Shown here: positions 1-10,154 of the stretch, in pieces
Layout of the letters: every line of letters begins with the position of its first letter
Numbering within the stretch: position 1 is the stretch's first letter
From: Trema orientale
Taxonomy: Eukaryota; Streptophyta; Magnoliopsida; Rosales; Cannabaceae
Assembly: GCA_002914845.1 (NCBI GenBank)
Contig: JXTC01000274.1
Coordinates: forward strand, 12,820-76,819
Direction of reading: 5' to 3'
DNA: 64,000 nucleotides
Position numbers and translations under genes: made by a program
Notes under the pieces: generated by a model
What the model was told of the DNA's origin: nothing
The model's input: only the letters and a program-made list of their open reading frames with translations
Databases searched by the model: none

Positions 1-905
1 GCAAGAGGCTATGAACTAAGAAATGGAATCCATGTATTCCAATTCTGTCTGGGAACTTGTAGATCCACCTGAAGATGTCAGGCCCATTAGATGTAAGTGG
101 ATCTATAAAAGAAAAGAGGTGTAGATGAAAAAGTTGAAACGTTCAAGGCTAGGTTAGTGGCAAAGGGTTGTACCCAAAAAGAGGGAGTTGATTATGAAGA
201 GACTTTCTCGCCAGTAGCCATGCTTAAATCCATACGTATCCTCTTATCTATTGCTGCATGTTTGGACTATGAAATATGGCAAATGGATGTCAAGACAACT
301 TTTTTGAATGGTTATCTTGAAGAAAGCATCTATATAGTGCAACTAGAAGGTTTTGTAGCTAAAGGCTAAGAGCAGAAATTCTGCAAGCTACTTAGGTCCA
401 TTTATGGACTTAAGCAAGCTTCAAGATCATGGAATCTAAGATTTGATGAGACAATCAAGTCTTATGATTTCGATCAAAATGTTGATGAACCTTGTGTATA
501 CAAGTACATCAAAGACATTAAAGTAATCTTCCTAGTTCTTTATGTAGATGATATTTTGCTCATTGGGAATGATGTGGAAAGATTATCTAATGTAAAGAAG
601 TGGCTAGCTGAGCAATTCCAAATAAAAGATTTGGGAGAAGCAAGTTATGTGCTTGGGATCCAGATTATTCGAGATCGCAAGAACGGACTTTTGGCACTGT
701 CTCAAGCATCATATATTAATAAGGTGCTCATTCGTTTTTCGATGCAAAACTCTAAGAAAGGACAATTACCTTCGACATGGAGTTATCCTTTCTAAAGAGC
801 AATCTCCCAAGACACCTCAAGAGGAAGAGGATATGAAATGGGTTCCTTATGCGTCTGCAGTTGGCAGCCTTATGTACACCATATTGTGTACTCGGCCTGA
901 TATGT
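1..905 (+). pseudogene. Ty1/copia pol fragment (reverse transcriptase), left part
   Basis: Translation gives the copia reverse transcriptase of the type usually labelled TNT 1-94-like. Visible blocks are KARLVAKG, a DVKTTFLNG motif (normally DVKTAFLNG), SIYGLKQA, the catalytic YVDDILLIG at about 541-567, and KDLGEASYVLGIQI. The frame is broken: a stop follows LRNE-equivalent residues near the left edge, a shift lies near 115-125, TAG replaces a codon at about 367, and another shift lies near 770-800. The element begins outside the window, so gag, protease and integrase are not seen. The reading stops at the codon for M in the conserved RPD block, where a solo LTR is inserted. It resumes at 2570. 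This is a dead copy; copia identity is secure but the clade is not settled. Confidence 0.93.
901..905 (+). repeat. 5-bp target-site duplication TATGT (left copy)
   Basis: TATGT directly precedes the TG end of the solo LTR and is repeated exactly after its CA end. Five base pairs is the usual target duplication for copia and gypsy integrases. Confidence 0.85.
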
Positions 906-2569
906 TGTTGGGAATATGCCCTAGAAAGCAGTTTCTTTGTTTGGCATTTTAAATAATGTTTATTGGATTTAAGTGTTATATTCCATATTATGTCCCAATT
1001 ATATACATGTGATGTTTATGTTTTCTATTATGCAAACGTCTAAAAGTTTCCTTGACTAATAATGAGTAATAAAGAGTTAATCGTGTAAAGTGTTCACATG
1101 TGGGAGACTAAATTCTTTATTTTATTATGTCTAAATTAAAAGTTTACATTCTGTAAATAAAGAAGGAATACTTTATTTTGCCATAGAATATAGTGTTGTC
1201 TATTTCAACGGGATTGATAAAGTCTCCAATCATCGAAGTGTCTGACTTCGGATAGAAACACTAGTGTATTATAAGAAAGTTATAAGTGCATTGAACTGGA
1301 CCAAGTGAAAATAGAATTTGAGGTTAAGTGCCGTAACTCAATATTCTATCTTTCACTAATCTAGCACTATTGCAAGATTACCTAAATCCTAGTGATTGTC
1401 GGACTTGCTTTCATGAGTTTTATCTTTTTGACTTACTAAAAGACTAGTTCTGATTATATGGTTTGAACTCCGGTATCTTGGAAGATAAGATTTGTGAATT
1501 GACGACAACGCCTTTCATGATTTGGACACCATGCATATAATGTCACTTTGAGTTTTTTCAAAGACTTGGATAATAAAAACCAGGCGCCAGGTATTCACTT
1601 TGTGAATTTGACTGTGTTTGTAAGGGTAGTTACAAACACCATAGTCAACTATTATACATTAGATGAAAAATAGTAACTCAAAGGTAAATATGTACTAGAG
1701 GGGTAATACAGTAATTTCACCTCACCAGTACGGCATTGCATCGGGGGTATATCTGCAGGTATAGTATATGCTAAATGGATCAAGTTAATTAAAGTGTTAA
1801 TTAGCTTAAAGGAAAATATATGATATTTAGTCTAAGAGTGCAATATTGGGCCTATAATGGAGTGCCCCAATATTAATGGACAATGCCCAGTCATAATTAA
1901 GAGTTAATTATGCATGTGGGCAGTTGGCCCATTGGAGCTTAGATTATTTGGATCCATAAGGTCCCCTGTCTAGCTCACATATAGCCCAATAACTAATTGA
2001 ATGATCAGTTGAGCCCAATAAGCCCATTAGGGTTTACATCTCTTTAAATACTTGAGAGAAAAGTTCTTCTAAGCCTCTCTTAGAATTCTACATGCCACCC
2101 ATGCACAGTAACTGTGCTTGGCGTGAAACAGAAAAAAAAAAAAAAAGAGAGAGTGAGAGTGACGAGCCACCACGGGAGAAGTCCCGTGTTCGTTCATGGC
2201 CGCCAAGGGAGAGATACCCATGGCCATAGACGTGCAGTCAAAGGAGAAGGAAGAGCGTCTTCCAGATCGTCCGCTAAACTCTCATTGGGAATCAAGAAGG
2301 TGCCCACACACCTGATCATTTAACGGGCTCTAGAGAATAGACGGGAAGGCTCAATGGTTGTGAAGCGCTTTCAGGTTTTATCTAAACCAAGATCCATGAA
2401 TTGATTTATGTTAGATCAACGATCCTGTTTATTTTATTTTGTAAAATTTCAAGAAAATTTTAAAACACCAATTTCGCTGCGTTCTTGATTTGTTTACAAA
2501 ACTGCGGAAATCATTTTCGGTAAAATCGTTTTTCGTTTTTTGGAAATTTAGTTTCCGTAATTTCCAGCA
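906..2569 (+). mobile_element. Solo LTR inserted in the copia pol gene
   Basis: A 1,664-bp segment starts TGTTGGGAATATGCC and ends TTTCCAGCA, so it has the TG...CA ends of an LTR. It is flanked on both sides by the 5-bp direct repeat TATGT. Removing it and one TATGT restores the copia frame across the conserved RPDM-YYAVG block, which confirms an insertion into an existing copia element. It has no PBS, pol or second LTR, so it is best read as a solo LTR left by LTR-LTR recombination. A TATA-like TTTAAATAC lies near 2043 and an A-rich run near 2131. The short open frame at 2114-2323 is LTR sequence, not a gene. Confidence 0.88.
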
Positions 2570-2574
2570 TATGT
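2570..2574 (+). repeat. 5-bp target-site duplication TATGT (right copy)
   Basis: TATGT directly follows the CA end of the solo LTR and matches 901-905 exactly. Confidence 0.85.
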
Positions 2575-2972
2575 ACTACGCAGTAGGGATAGTCAGTCGT
2601 TTTCAATCAAATCCAGGATTAGATCATTGGATAGCGGTAAAGCATATTCTCAAGTATCTTAGGAGAACGAGAAATTATATACTAGTTTATTCAAGTCAGG
2701 ACTTGATTCCTACTGGTTACACTGATTCTGATTTTTAATCAGACAAAGATACTCGAAAGTCGACGTCTAGGTCAGTGTTCACTCTTGGTGGTGGAGCCGT
2801 TGTCTGGAGAAGTGTTAAACAATCCAGCACTGCAGATTCTATTATGGAAGCAGAATACATAGCAGCTTGTGAAGCAGCTGAAGAAGCAGTTTGGCTCAGA
2901 AAGTTTTTTACTGATTTAGAAGTTGTTCCAAATATAGATAAGCCATTGACTTTATACTGTGACAATGACTCT
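2575..2972 (+). pseudogene. Ty1/copia pol fragment (RT end and RNase H), right part
   Basis: Continuation of the copia gene after the solo LTR. Conserved copia blocks are YAVGIVSRFQSNPG, LKYLRRTRNY, the RNase H start GYTDSDF, TLGGGAVVWRSVKQ, MEAEYIAACEA and LYCDND. A TAA follows GYTDSDF at about 2736. The reading ends abruptly after LYCDND, where intact elements continue to a histidine-rich block and the 3' end. From about 2973 the translation is CACTA transposase in the same frame. The copia 3' end and 3' LTR are therefore missing, removed at or replaced by the junction. Confidence 0.92.
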
Positions 2973-4345
2973 AGTTTATCTCAGTTACTTGAATTTCTTA
3001 GAGAAATCCTTCCAAACAGTAATAACATTCTTTCCTCTACATATGATGCCAAAAAATCGTTCCATGCCTTAGGGATGAAGTACGTAAAGATATATGCATG
3101 TCCAAACGATTGCATCTTATACTGAAAAAGAATATGCTGAAGCTAAAGCTTGTCCTAAATGCCAACGTTCATGATGGAAAAATAAAAAGAATAGTAAAGA
3201 AGAGAAGGTTGGAATACAGGCTAATGTCTTGTGGTATATTCCTCCAATACCAAGATTTAAACGTTTATTTCGGAATCTTGATCACGCAAAACGATTAATA
3301 TGGCATGAGGAAGGAAGAATAAAATATGGTAAGCTTTGGCATCCCGCTAATTCACCAGCTTGGAAGAAGGTGGGTGAAAAGTGGTCAAAAATTAGAGAAG
3401 ATCCTAGAAACCTTTGTCTTGGTCTTTCGGCAGATGGCATTAACCCTCATAGTTCACTAAGTTCTAATTATAGTTGTTGTTCGGTCATTCTTGCTATTTA
3501 CAATCTTCCTCCTTGGTTATGCATGAAAAGGAGATTTACAATGTTGACATTACTAATATCAGGAGATAAATAACCTGGTAATGATATTGATGTCTATTTG
3601 GCACCCTTAGTGGATGATTTAAAAACTTTATGGGATGGGGTTGAATGCTATGATTCCTTTAAAAAGGAGAACTTTACACTACGAGCTGTTCTATTATGGA
3701 CAATCAACGATTTTTTAGCATATAGAAACTTGTCTGGGTATTGTATGAAAGGCTATAAAGTATGTCCTATATAAGATTGAGAAATGGGAGGAAAGAAGAG
3801 TATATGGATCATCGACGGTTTCTACCTTTAAGTCACCCATTTCAAAAATACACAAAGGTGTTTAATGGTGAAAAAGAATTTAGTGTTGCCTCAGAACCAT
3901 CGAGTGGTGAAGCGATTTATGATAGAATTCGTGAACTTAATATTCAGTACGGAAAGCAAAATTGCGATGAGGAACAAATAGAAAAAGGGAGGAAAAAATG
4001 GAAAAAAAAAAGAGGACAAAAAGAAAAAGGGTGAGAGAGAAAAGGAATATGAATGTTGGAAAAAAAAGTCAACTTTTTTTGAATTGGAGTATTGGAAATT
4101 TTTGTTGTTGAGACATAATTTAGATGTGACGCACATAGAGAAAAATATTTGTGATTGTATTATCGAGACTCTTCTTAACATCCCTGGAAAAATAAAAGAT
4201 GGGATTACCTCTCGTTTAGATCTTCAGGAAATGGGATTGAGGAAAGAGTTAGCTCCGATAATGACTGATTAAAGGGTGTATCTACCTCCAGCTTGCTTCA
4301 ATTCGAATAAGGAAGAGAGACGTAAAATGTGTGAGTGCTTTGCAA
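2973..4345 (+). pseudogene. TNP2-type CACTA transposase, degenerate
   Basis: The translation follows the plant transposase family tnp2 (PF02992 type) in order: YDAKKSFHALGMKYVKIYAC then PNDCILY (about 3045-3122); PRFKRLFRNLDHAK with IWHEEGR and HPANSPAWK (about 3245-3370); the block LGLSADGINP and YNLPPWLCMKR (about 3418-3530); PGNDIDVYLAPLVDDLKTLW (about 3574-3633); WTINDFLAYRNLSG (3697-3740); YMDHRRFLPLSHPF (3799-3840); and HIEKNICD with LLNIPGKIKDG (about 4132-4200). TAA at 3571-3573, TAA at about 4270 and several shifts break it. The N-terminus is lost at the copia junction. It jumps straight into a DUF8039-like segment near 4346, so the C-terminal part is also deleted. Confidence 0.9.
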
Positions 4346-4665
4346 ACATGAGGGTACCAGGACCTAGCACATTGATTGTTGCATCGGATTCCATCATTCA
4401 AACAGGAGGGCCTATGATTCATGGAGTACTATTAGGTGAGAAAAATTACCGAGTATCTGTTATCAAAGCATACATCCCTGAAGTTTCGTTGCCTATTCCA
4501 GTGGCCAATGTAATGGATACAGTGGCAGAAATTGTGGGATCAATTGTCGCATGGCCTAAAGGGTTATTACTCATTGTAAACGAATCTGAGGTATAAAGTC
4601 TAACACTCATTACTTTGACAATTAAACAATCATTTTTATTTTATTTAAGTAAATCTTATGATCTC
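4346..4665 (+). pseudogene. DUF8039-like segment of CACTA accessory ORF
   Basis: The frame to 4596 reads with MIHGVLLGEKNYRVSV, then PEVSLPIPVAN and GSIVAWPKGLLLIV. This pattern (IHGVPLG, RVSVD, PIPV, VAWPK) is known from the DUF8039 domain found in plant En/Spm accessory proteins just upstream of a Ulp1-like region. It is open for about 80 codons and ends in a frame stop just after a possible splice donor (GAG|GTATAA near 4590). A possible acceptor lies near 4660. The function of the domain is unknown; the assignment is by family memory, not a search. Confidence 0.6.
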
Positions 4666-4673
4666 AGTTACCA

Positions 4674-5999
4674 TTACAAAAAGAGAAAGGGAAAAAGAAA
4701 TAACCACAAAATGAACCAGAACCGCCTATTACTCAACCACAACAGGAAGAGTCCAGACATTCATCCTTGTCTAGCACAAGACTGACTGGGTCCTCTTCAC
4801 GATCCAAGATTGATGTTCCTCCTAGTGTTCCGGGAAGCTTGAGGAGTTTGTACAAATATGTGATAAAGAAAGCTGATGACTTCTCAATTCATGTCACTTT
4901 TGACAATGAGATATGTGGAATTCCTAGGCAATTCTCATATTTTGTTAAGGAGGATATATTGTATGTAACCAACTTCGTTGAGATTGGTTCTCCGTGCATC
5001 ACATTTTACATCAAGTAAATTTTCATATATTTACTCTTATTATTTGTTTGTTTCATATATTAATGTTTTGTATTAAATATGTTGTATGTCATTTTAGAAA
5101 ATTATATGATAAGCTTATAGAATATGAGCATGCGCATATCATAGCTTTCATTGAATCTTCTCTTATATCGATTGTTGGAGATGGTAACGATGAGAATCGT
5201 GCAAGAGTAATCACGAATCGCTTGACCCTGGGCATGAATGGTACATTGTTAGTAGCACCATATAACACGGGATAATTCTCTTCTCTTTAATATTTTTGAT
5301 AGTTATTGGGATATATGTACTATATACGTGTATTTGATTATATTATTTTATAGGAGCCATTGGATGTTACTAGTGATTAACTCGGTTCATGAAGTGATAT
5401 ACTTTTTGGATCCACTCGGATATCCTTCTCGAAAAGATGCAAAAACTCTCATTAAACTGTAAGTATGATCAAAACTATTTAAAATTAATAACAATATTTA
5501 ATATAATATTTTATGCATGGTTGATATGCTTTGACATGCTTTTGTTTTATAGAGCCTTTCAGTTATTTAACATATCGATTGAGAGACATGGTAAGAAAAA
5601 TGGTCCTGATTGGGAGTCGGTTAAGGTACATTTTAAATTTTACTAATTTACATTATTTAATTAGATAGATTTGTTTTTGCTCACAAATATTAATCGAAAA
5701 CTCAATTGGAATTGTAGTACCATACCAACCAAATAACGTAGAGTGTGGTTTCTACGTGATGTGCATGATGAGAGAAATGGTCATGGACGCTAACCCATAT
5801 GAGTACATTACTACTTCGGTATAACTTTCTAACTTAACACTTATCTTTACTGCATAAGTATACTAATTATTAGTACATGATTCGAATAACTTATGCACAT
5901 TTAAATTTGTAGTGTCATGATAAAGAAATATACACTATGGATGAGATCAACGAAGTCCAAGAGGAATGGGCCGATGAGCTTATGGAGTATGTATCATGA
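4674..5999 (+). pseudogene. Transposon-carried Ulp1-like cysteine protease (C48), multi-exon
   Basis: Five to six exon-like blocks read in order as a plant transposon Ulp1 protease. Approximate blocks are 4674-5014, 5098-5272, 5354-5458, 5553-5625, 5717-5818 and 5913-5999, with AG|GT-type borders at most joins. The peptidase C48 signatures are present: catalytic His in HWMLLVIN, Asp in FLDPLGYPSRKDAK, and Cys in VECGFYVMCMM. The last exon closes with WADELMEYVS and TGA at 5997-5999. The family cleaves SUMO or related ubiquitin-like conjugates; copies carried by CACTA and MULE elements have no settled role. The donor after PYNTG (near 5272) reads GGATAA rather than GGTAA, and the 5625/5717 join is off by one base in my reading. 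It is therefore probably inactive, though the catalytic residues remain. Confidence 0.75.
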
Positions 6000-6269
6000 T
6001 GAGTGACTCACACTATTAACTTATTTATGTTAACTTTGTATCTTTGGTAGTTTGATTAGGTGACTAGAATTATGATTTCGATTAGTTTAGGTGCTTCATG
6101 TAGGACTTAGCTATATGAAAAATGTAATTTGTATATTGGATTGCTGGAATTTGTATGCTGGATTGCTAGTTGTTGATTGTAGGTTGTTTTGAACCATTTT
6201 TGGTTCCGATTTATAGTAAATCCAGGGTGTTTAATGCCCGTTGTAGGGGATTTCATGTCACTTCTATAG

Positions 6270-6690
6270 CAAGCGACGTGGTAGGGCACGACAATGGCCT
6301 CAAATTAGGACATATACCACATCGCTCCATAAAAAATTGATGTGGTATGTTAGCCCTACCATGTCGCTTTTCTAGGGAGCAACGTGGTAGCCCCTGACAA
6401 GTGATGTGGTAGGACCTAAATAACTACTGACAAATAATTGTCAGTTATTTAGGACCTATCACGTCGCTTTTTATATAAGCGACATACCACGTCGCTTTTT
6501 ATATAAGCGACGTACCACGTTGCTATTTATATAAGCGACGTGGTAGCTTCCCATACCATGTCTCTTATAAAACGACGCGGTATTACGGGGACCTATCACG
6601 TCATCCGTTTCTATGTCGTTTATGGAGCGATATGGTAGAGATACTACATCGCCCTATAAATGACGTGAAAAATAATTTCTGTAGTAGTAC
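6270..6690. repeat. CACTA subterminal repeats and right terminal end
   Basis: Many copies, in both orientations, of a core like AGCGACGTGGTAG / CTACCACGTCGCT: near 6272, 6316, 6358, 6378, 6460, 6478, 6490, 6506, 6513, 6534, 6585 and 6625. Some are joined by TTTTTATATAAGCGACG. Such arrays are the binding sites for the accessory transposition protein in CACTA elements. The region ends TTTCTGTAGTAG at about 6687. It lies within 700 bp of the protease stop codon, as expected for the 3' flank of a CACTA element. Confidence 0.8.
6415..6453. repeat. Hairpin-forming inverted repeat in the CACTA subterminal region
   Basis: CCTAAATAACT at the left is matched by AGTTATTTAGG at the right. An inner TGACAA/TTGTCA pair is separated by a short AT loop, and two extra bases (AC) bulge on the left arm. 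It stands apart from the GCGACGTGG motif in which it is embedded. Confidence 0.7.
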
Positions 6691-8063
6691 GTGCTCTCAG
6701 GTTCAAGAGGTTTATAAAAGGACCTAGATTGTGATATGTGATACTCGATATGCACTAATTCATTAATACAGCCATATACTACAAATTTCTCTCTAAAACT
6801 CCCTGTCTATTAATTCTCTCTTTTTCTCTACTTCAAAGCATTATCTCTTTCTTTCTCTCAACCTCTCGACCTCAGTTTTAATTCCCCACACCAGACCATA
6901 ATACCAGTATAGCTTTTTCTTCTTTATTAACTCACCAATCACGGGCTCCATTATCTTCCTTGGCTTTATCCCGTTGTCAAGCCAAGTAATTACCAACAAT
7001 CTACTTGTTATATTAATACAAAGCTACCCAAGCCAAAACCAGTCCTTTTCTCATTACTTCTGCATTTAGCCATATTTGTTTCAGCTAAGCTTCTCAATAG
7101 GGGATTTTTGGTATGTACCCTCTCCATTCTCATATTTTTAGTACATGATATATTGTGTGTATATATGCTTATTTATAAGTCTGTAGCAATTTTATTTTCT
7201 TGTTCTATAAATTAAAAATGTTGTTTTTATTGCGACCGCATCATCACCACTCCCTTTTACTAATATTTAAATTTCTATTTAACGAGTAGAAGGGTTGTTT
7301 TCATTGCGAGCCTCATAGTCTTTATTTTCTTTTTTTTTTCCTTGCTTAACACGTGGAGATGGTTCAATATAACAGCTCACATCTCTATTAGTCTCTGATA
7401 ATCATAGTTATGATAATTAATTACAGTTTAAGTTAATCACCAAAAGCACCCCCATCACTACATTAAAGCCTAAAAGTTTTGTGTGTTAACTCATACTCAT
7501 GTTCCGTACTTGAAAATCAAATTCAAATCCTTCGTTCGATACAGTGCTAATCTATGTTTAGGTTTCTTTCAGAAGAAAATTTGTTTCATTCAATAGATTC
7601 AGTCACTGCATGAATAAGACTAATTTCAATACCTAAAGAAATCGTTGACACTTTCCTGTTGCCCTGTTTACTTTACTTGAAATAGAAAACCCGTTATTTC
7701 AATTAGAGGTTTCTAACATAATTTAGGAAAATATACTATTAGGTACGTTTTATGTAATTGATAGGATTACCTCTTATGTTACACAGATATTTCATTTGCC
7801 ATGGCGACCGTGCCATTTACATGACTTGTATTCTCTCTCCACGGCAGTCAACTCGAATACTTCATCGTGTTAGTTAGTGCATGTGAAAATTTTGAAAAAA
7901 AAAAGGGGGCTCGAAAGACAGCAAACACTCCTAAAGGCAATATTAGTGAAGTTAATTCCCCAAAATCTATAAAGAAGCACCTCTCAACTTTTTTCATGGT
8001 ACTTTAATATCTCACTCTCCTTCAACATTTAGCAGCCTCTTCATTCCACCAAACCACCACGAA
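6691..8063. other. AT-rich non-coding stretch, nothing recognised
   Basis: No coding frame or repeat family was recognised. It contains a CT-rich patch at about 6785-6880 and poly-T/poly-A runs. It lies upstream of the LRR-kinase-like fragment and could include its old promoter and 5' leader, but no clear start signals were found. Confidence 0.5.
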
Positions 8064-8293
8064 ATGAAACTTTAGAACCTCATTAATTGCTCTGCTTTTT
8101 GGTCTATATTCCTCCATATCATTCTTGTCTTCTCCACGAGCTTGTTATTGAAACCAATCAGTGGTGTCATTGCCAGTGCATTAGGGAATGAAACTGACAA
8201 TGCTGCTCTGCTCAAATTTGAAGAATCAATTTCCAGTGACCCATATGGAGTCCTGAGGTCGTGGAATGATTCCAATATCAACTTCTACAACTA
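8064..8293 (+). pseudogene. 5' end of an LRR receptor-like kinase gene (relic)
   Basis: From the ATG at 8064 the frame gives a hydrophobic signal-peptide-like stretch (WSIFLHIILVFSTSLLL). It is followed by the LRR N-terminal cap pattern NETDNAALLKFEESISSDP and LRSWNDS, typical of plant LRR receptor kinases of the EFR/Xa21 type. Codon 4 is TAG, so the start is broken unless translation began elsewhere. The reading ends at FYNYG, where family members usually continue with a W-x-GV-x-C motif; the Cys is not reached. No LRRs, membrane helix or kinase domain are found downstream. A copia-type LTR-like sequence begins at this point, so this is a truncated relic. Confidence 0.72.
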
Positions 8294-9470
8294 TGGTACA
8301 CACGGATAAAGACGTAATTAGAGAGGTAAACGGAATATGACTTAGCTCTAATTATGAATTGTCTATGGAAGATTGAACTACATGTAATGATTAAATCAAT
8401 GGACTGCTCGTTGTTTTCTGAGTAAATTAATTCTGTAATTTCAAGAGTGCAATTCCTGATTTTTAGTGGAGTAATACTGGAATTGATAAATTAGACAAAT
8501 TAATTAAAGAGTTTAATTAATTATCATAATTTATTGGAACTTGAATTACAGGTCTATAGGTCCCCAATTCCACTTCTTACGAACACTGTACTGGATATTA
8601 CATTATTTCTTTTACTGCACACTTTGTCTAGATAAATAGTTTATCTATATGTAATTAATAATTATTATTAATTAATTAATTAATTAATTAATTAATTTTG
8701 AATTAATTAATTTAAATTTATGGAGAGATAAGTTTCCTAATTTTGTTTGAATTTTGAATTTAAAAATATCTAATTATAAGATAATTAAATAAACAGAAAT
8801 TAGGAAACTGACTGAAAGTGAACTAGTTATCTGCTAGTTTATATTTATATATATATATATTAATTAATTAGATTAATTAATTTAAATATACATATATATA
8901 TATAATATCACGTTTTTTCTTTTTTATGAAAAAGTTAACGTTTTGTACATATAAAAAAAAAGTTAACGTTTTCTAAGTTATATATATATATTAATTTGAT
9001 TAATATAATTATTTATTAAATAGTTTAATAAATAGATATATATATATATATATATATATATAAAGAAAACCCTAGCAATAAAGTGGATACTACGTATTAT
9101 TTTCTACAGAGCCTCCATAAACTAGAGAGAAAAAGAAGAGTGTCTTCCTATTCTCTGTAGAACAAACTCTTGCAATCTCATGTGTTGAGAAAATTGCAAG
9201 TGCCTAAAGTGTGAGTTTTAAGAAATTGTACGCAACGCCTACACGTGAATCCAGTTGTGCTTAAGGCTTGGATTAGAAGATCATGGTTTAAAAGACAAAA
9301 AAATGCTAGGATCCGTTGATAAGCTACAAGAGGCATTAGATCTATTATCTTTGTATATTCCTATTTGCTATGAATTAATATTATGCACTCGTATGGTCAA
9401 TTATTTTAAGAAAATTTTTGAATGTTCCTGGGCCAATCTTTCACTGTGAAAATTATTTTTAAAACCAACA
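8294..9470 (+). mobile_element. Copia-type LTR relic
   Basis: About 1.18 kb of AT-rich, frame-poor DNA that ends TTTAAAACCAACA, like the 3' end of many copia LTRs. A possible TG start (TGGTACACACGG) lies directly at the LRR fragment break. It includes a TTAA-rich run (8665-8697), (TA)n at about 9035-9062 and a leader-like stretch after 9090. The 5 bases after the CA end (GTTCC) do not match those before the TG start, so the left limit is a guess. The small open frame at 9255-9449 lies in this sequence and has no protein-like features. Confidence 0.42.
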
Positions 9471-10154
9471 GTTCCATTTTTGGTTACTTTAGATGATAAC
9501 TGAGCTTCAATTGGTCTCCCTTTAGATCAAGAAATTCATGACACTGTGTTCGATTTAGATCCTAATAGTGGTCCAGGTCTGGATGGTTACATTGGAAGTT
9601 TTTTCATACTTGCTGGCCTATAGTGGGTAATGATTTTATTCTTGTTATTCAGGAGTTTTTTCGAGTGGGAAAGATGAATCCGTGTAAAGTCTAATTTTAT
9701 GGTTCTCATTCCTAAGGTTGTTGAAGCAAACAAGATTGAACAGTTATATCCTATAGCATTGGGCAATTTTTTTTTTCAAAGTTATCACAAAGGTAATTGC
9801 TAATTGGCTGGGGCCTATTTGTGCTCGTATTATTTTTCCGAATCAGTTTGGTTTTAATCAAGGTAGACAAATTAGGGATTGCATTATGGGAGCTTCTGAG
9901 TGTTTTAACTCTTTAGGCAACAAGGCCTTCGGTGGGCATGTTGCTTTAAAGGTTGACATTTGGAAAGCTTTTGACTCTATTTCATGGTCCTTTGTGCTTG
10001 AGGTACCGCCCTCCTTTGGATTTAATGATACTTTGATTAGTTGGATCTCAGAAATTTTTAGATCTGCTCACATTTCTATTCTTATTGATGGTTCTCCAAA
10101 GGGATACTTTTCATGTTCTCGGGGAGTTCGACAAGGGGACCCTTTCCACTTACC
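9471..10154 (+). pseudogene. L1-type LINE reverse transcriptase fragment
   Basis: Plant L1 ORF2 blocks are read across several frames: DLDPNSGPGLDGYIGSFF, SNFMVLIPKV, a form of RPI-L-NF (PIALGNFFFKVITKVIANWL), PNQFGFNQGRQIRDCI, the RT block VALKVDIWKAFDSISW with its catalytic Asp, and YFSCSRGVRQGDP. The YADD block and everything between RT and the RNase H are missing. Stops and shifts occur throughout. The endonuclease and ORF1 are absent on the left, replaced by an LTR relic. The C-terminal RNase H of what is probably the same LINE appears at 18546. Confidence 0.9.

Larger units (their letters stand above)
2973..6690 (+). mobile_element. CACTA (En/Spm) transposon remnant, left end missing
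   Basis: A block with a TNP2-type transposase, a DUF8039-like segment and a C48/Ulp1-like protease, followed by a dense field of short inverted motifs and a right end reading TTTCTGTAGTAG. That end resembles the reverse complement of the CACTACAAGAAA-type TIR of CACTA elements, with changes. No matching left TIR is seen: the transposase starts mid-protein at the copia junction. The right limit is uncertain by a few bases because the last bases (TAGTAC) are not a perfect GTAGTG. Confidence 0.82.

Noticed and set aside
2114..2323. 69-codon plus-strand open frame in the solo LTR
   Set aside because: Lies wholly inside the LTR (906-2569), starts in a poly-A tract and has no protein-like pattern.
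9255..9449. 64-codon frame near the copia-type LTR end
   Set aside because: Lies in LTR-like sequence that ends ACCAACA; no recognised domain.
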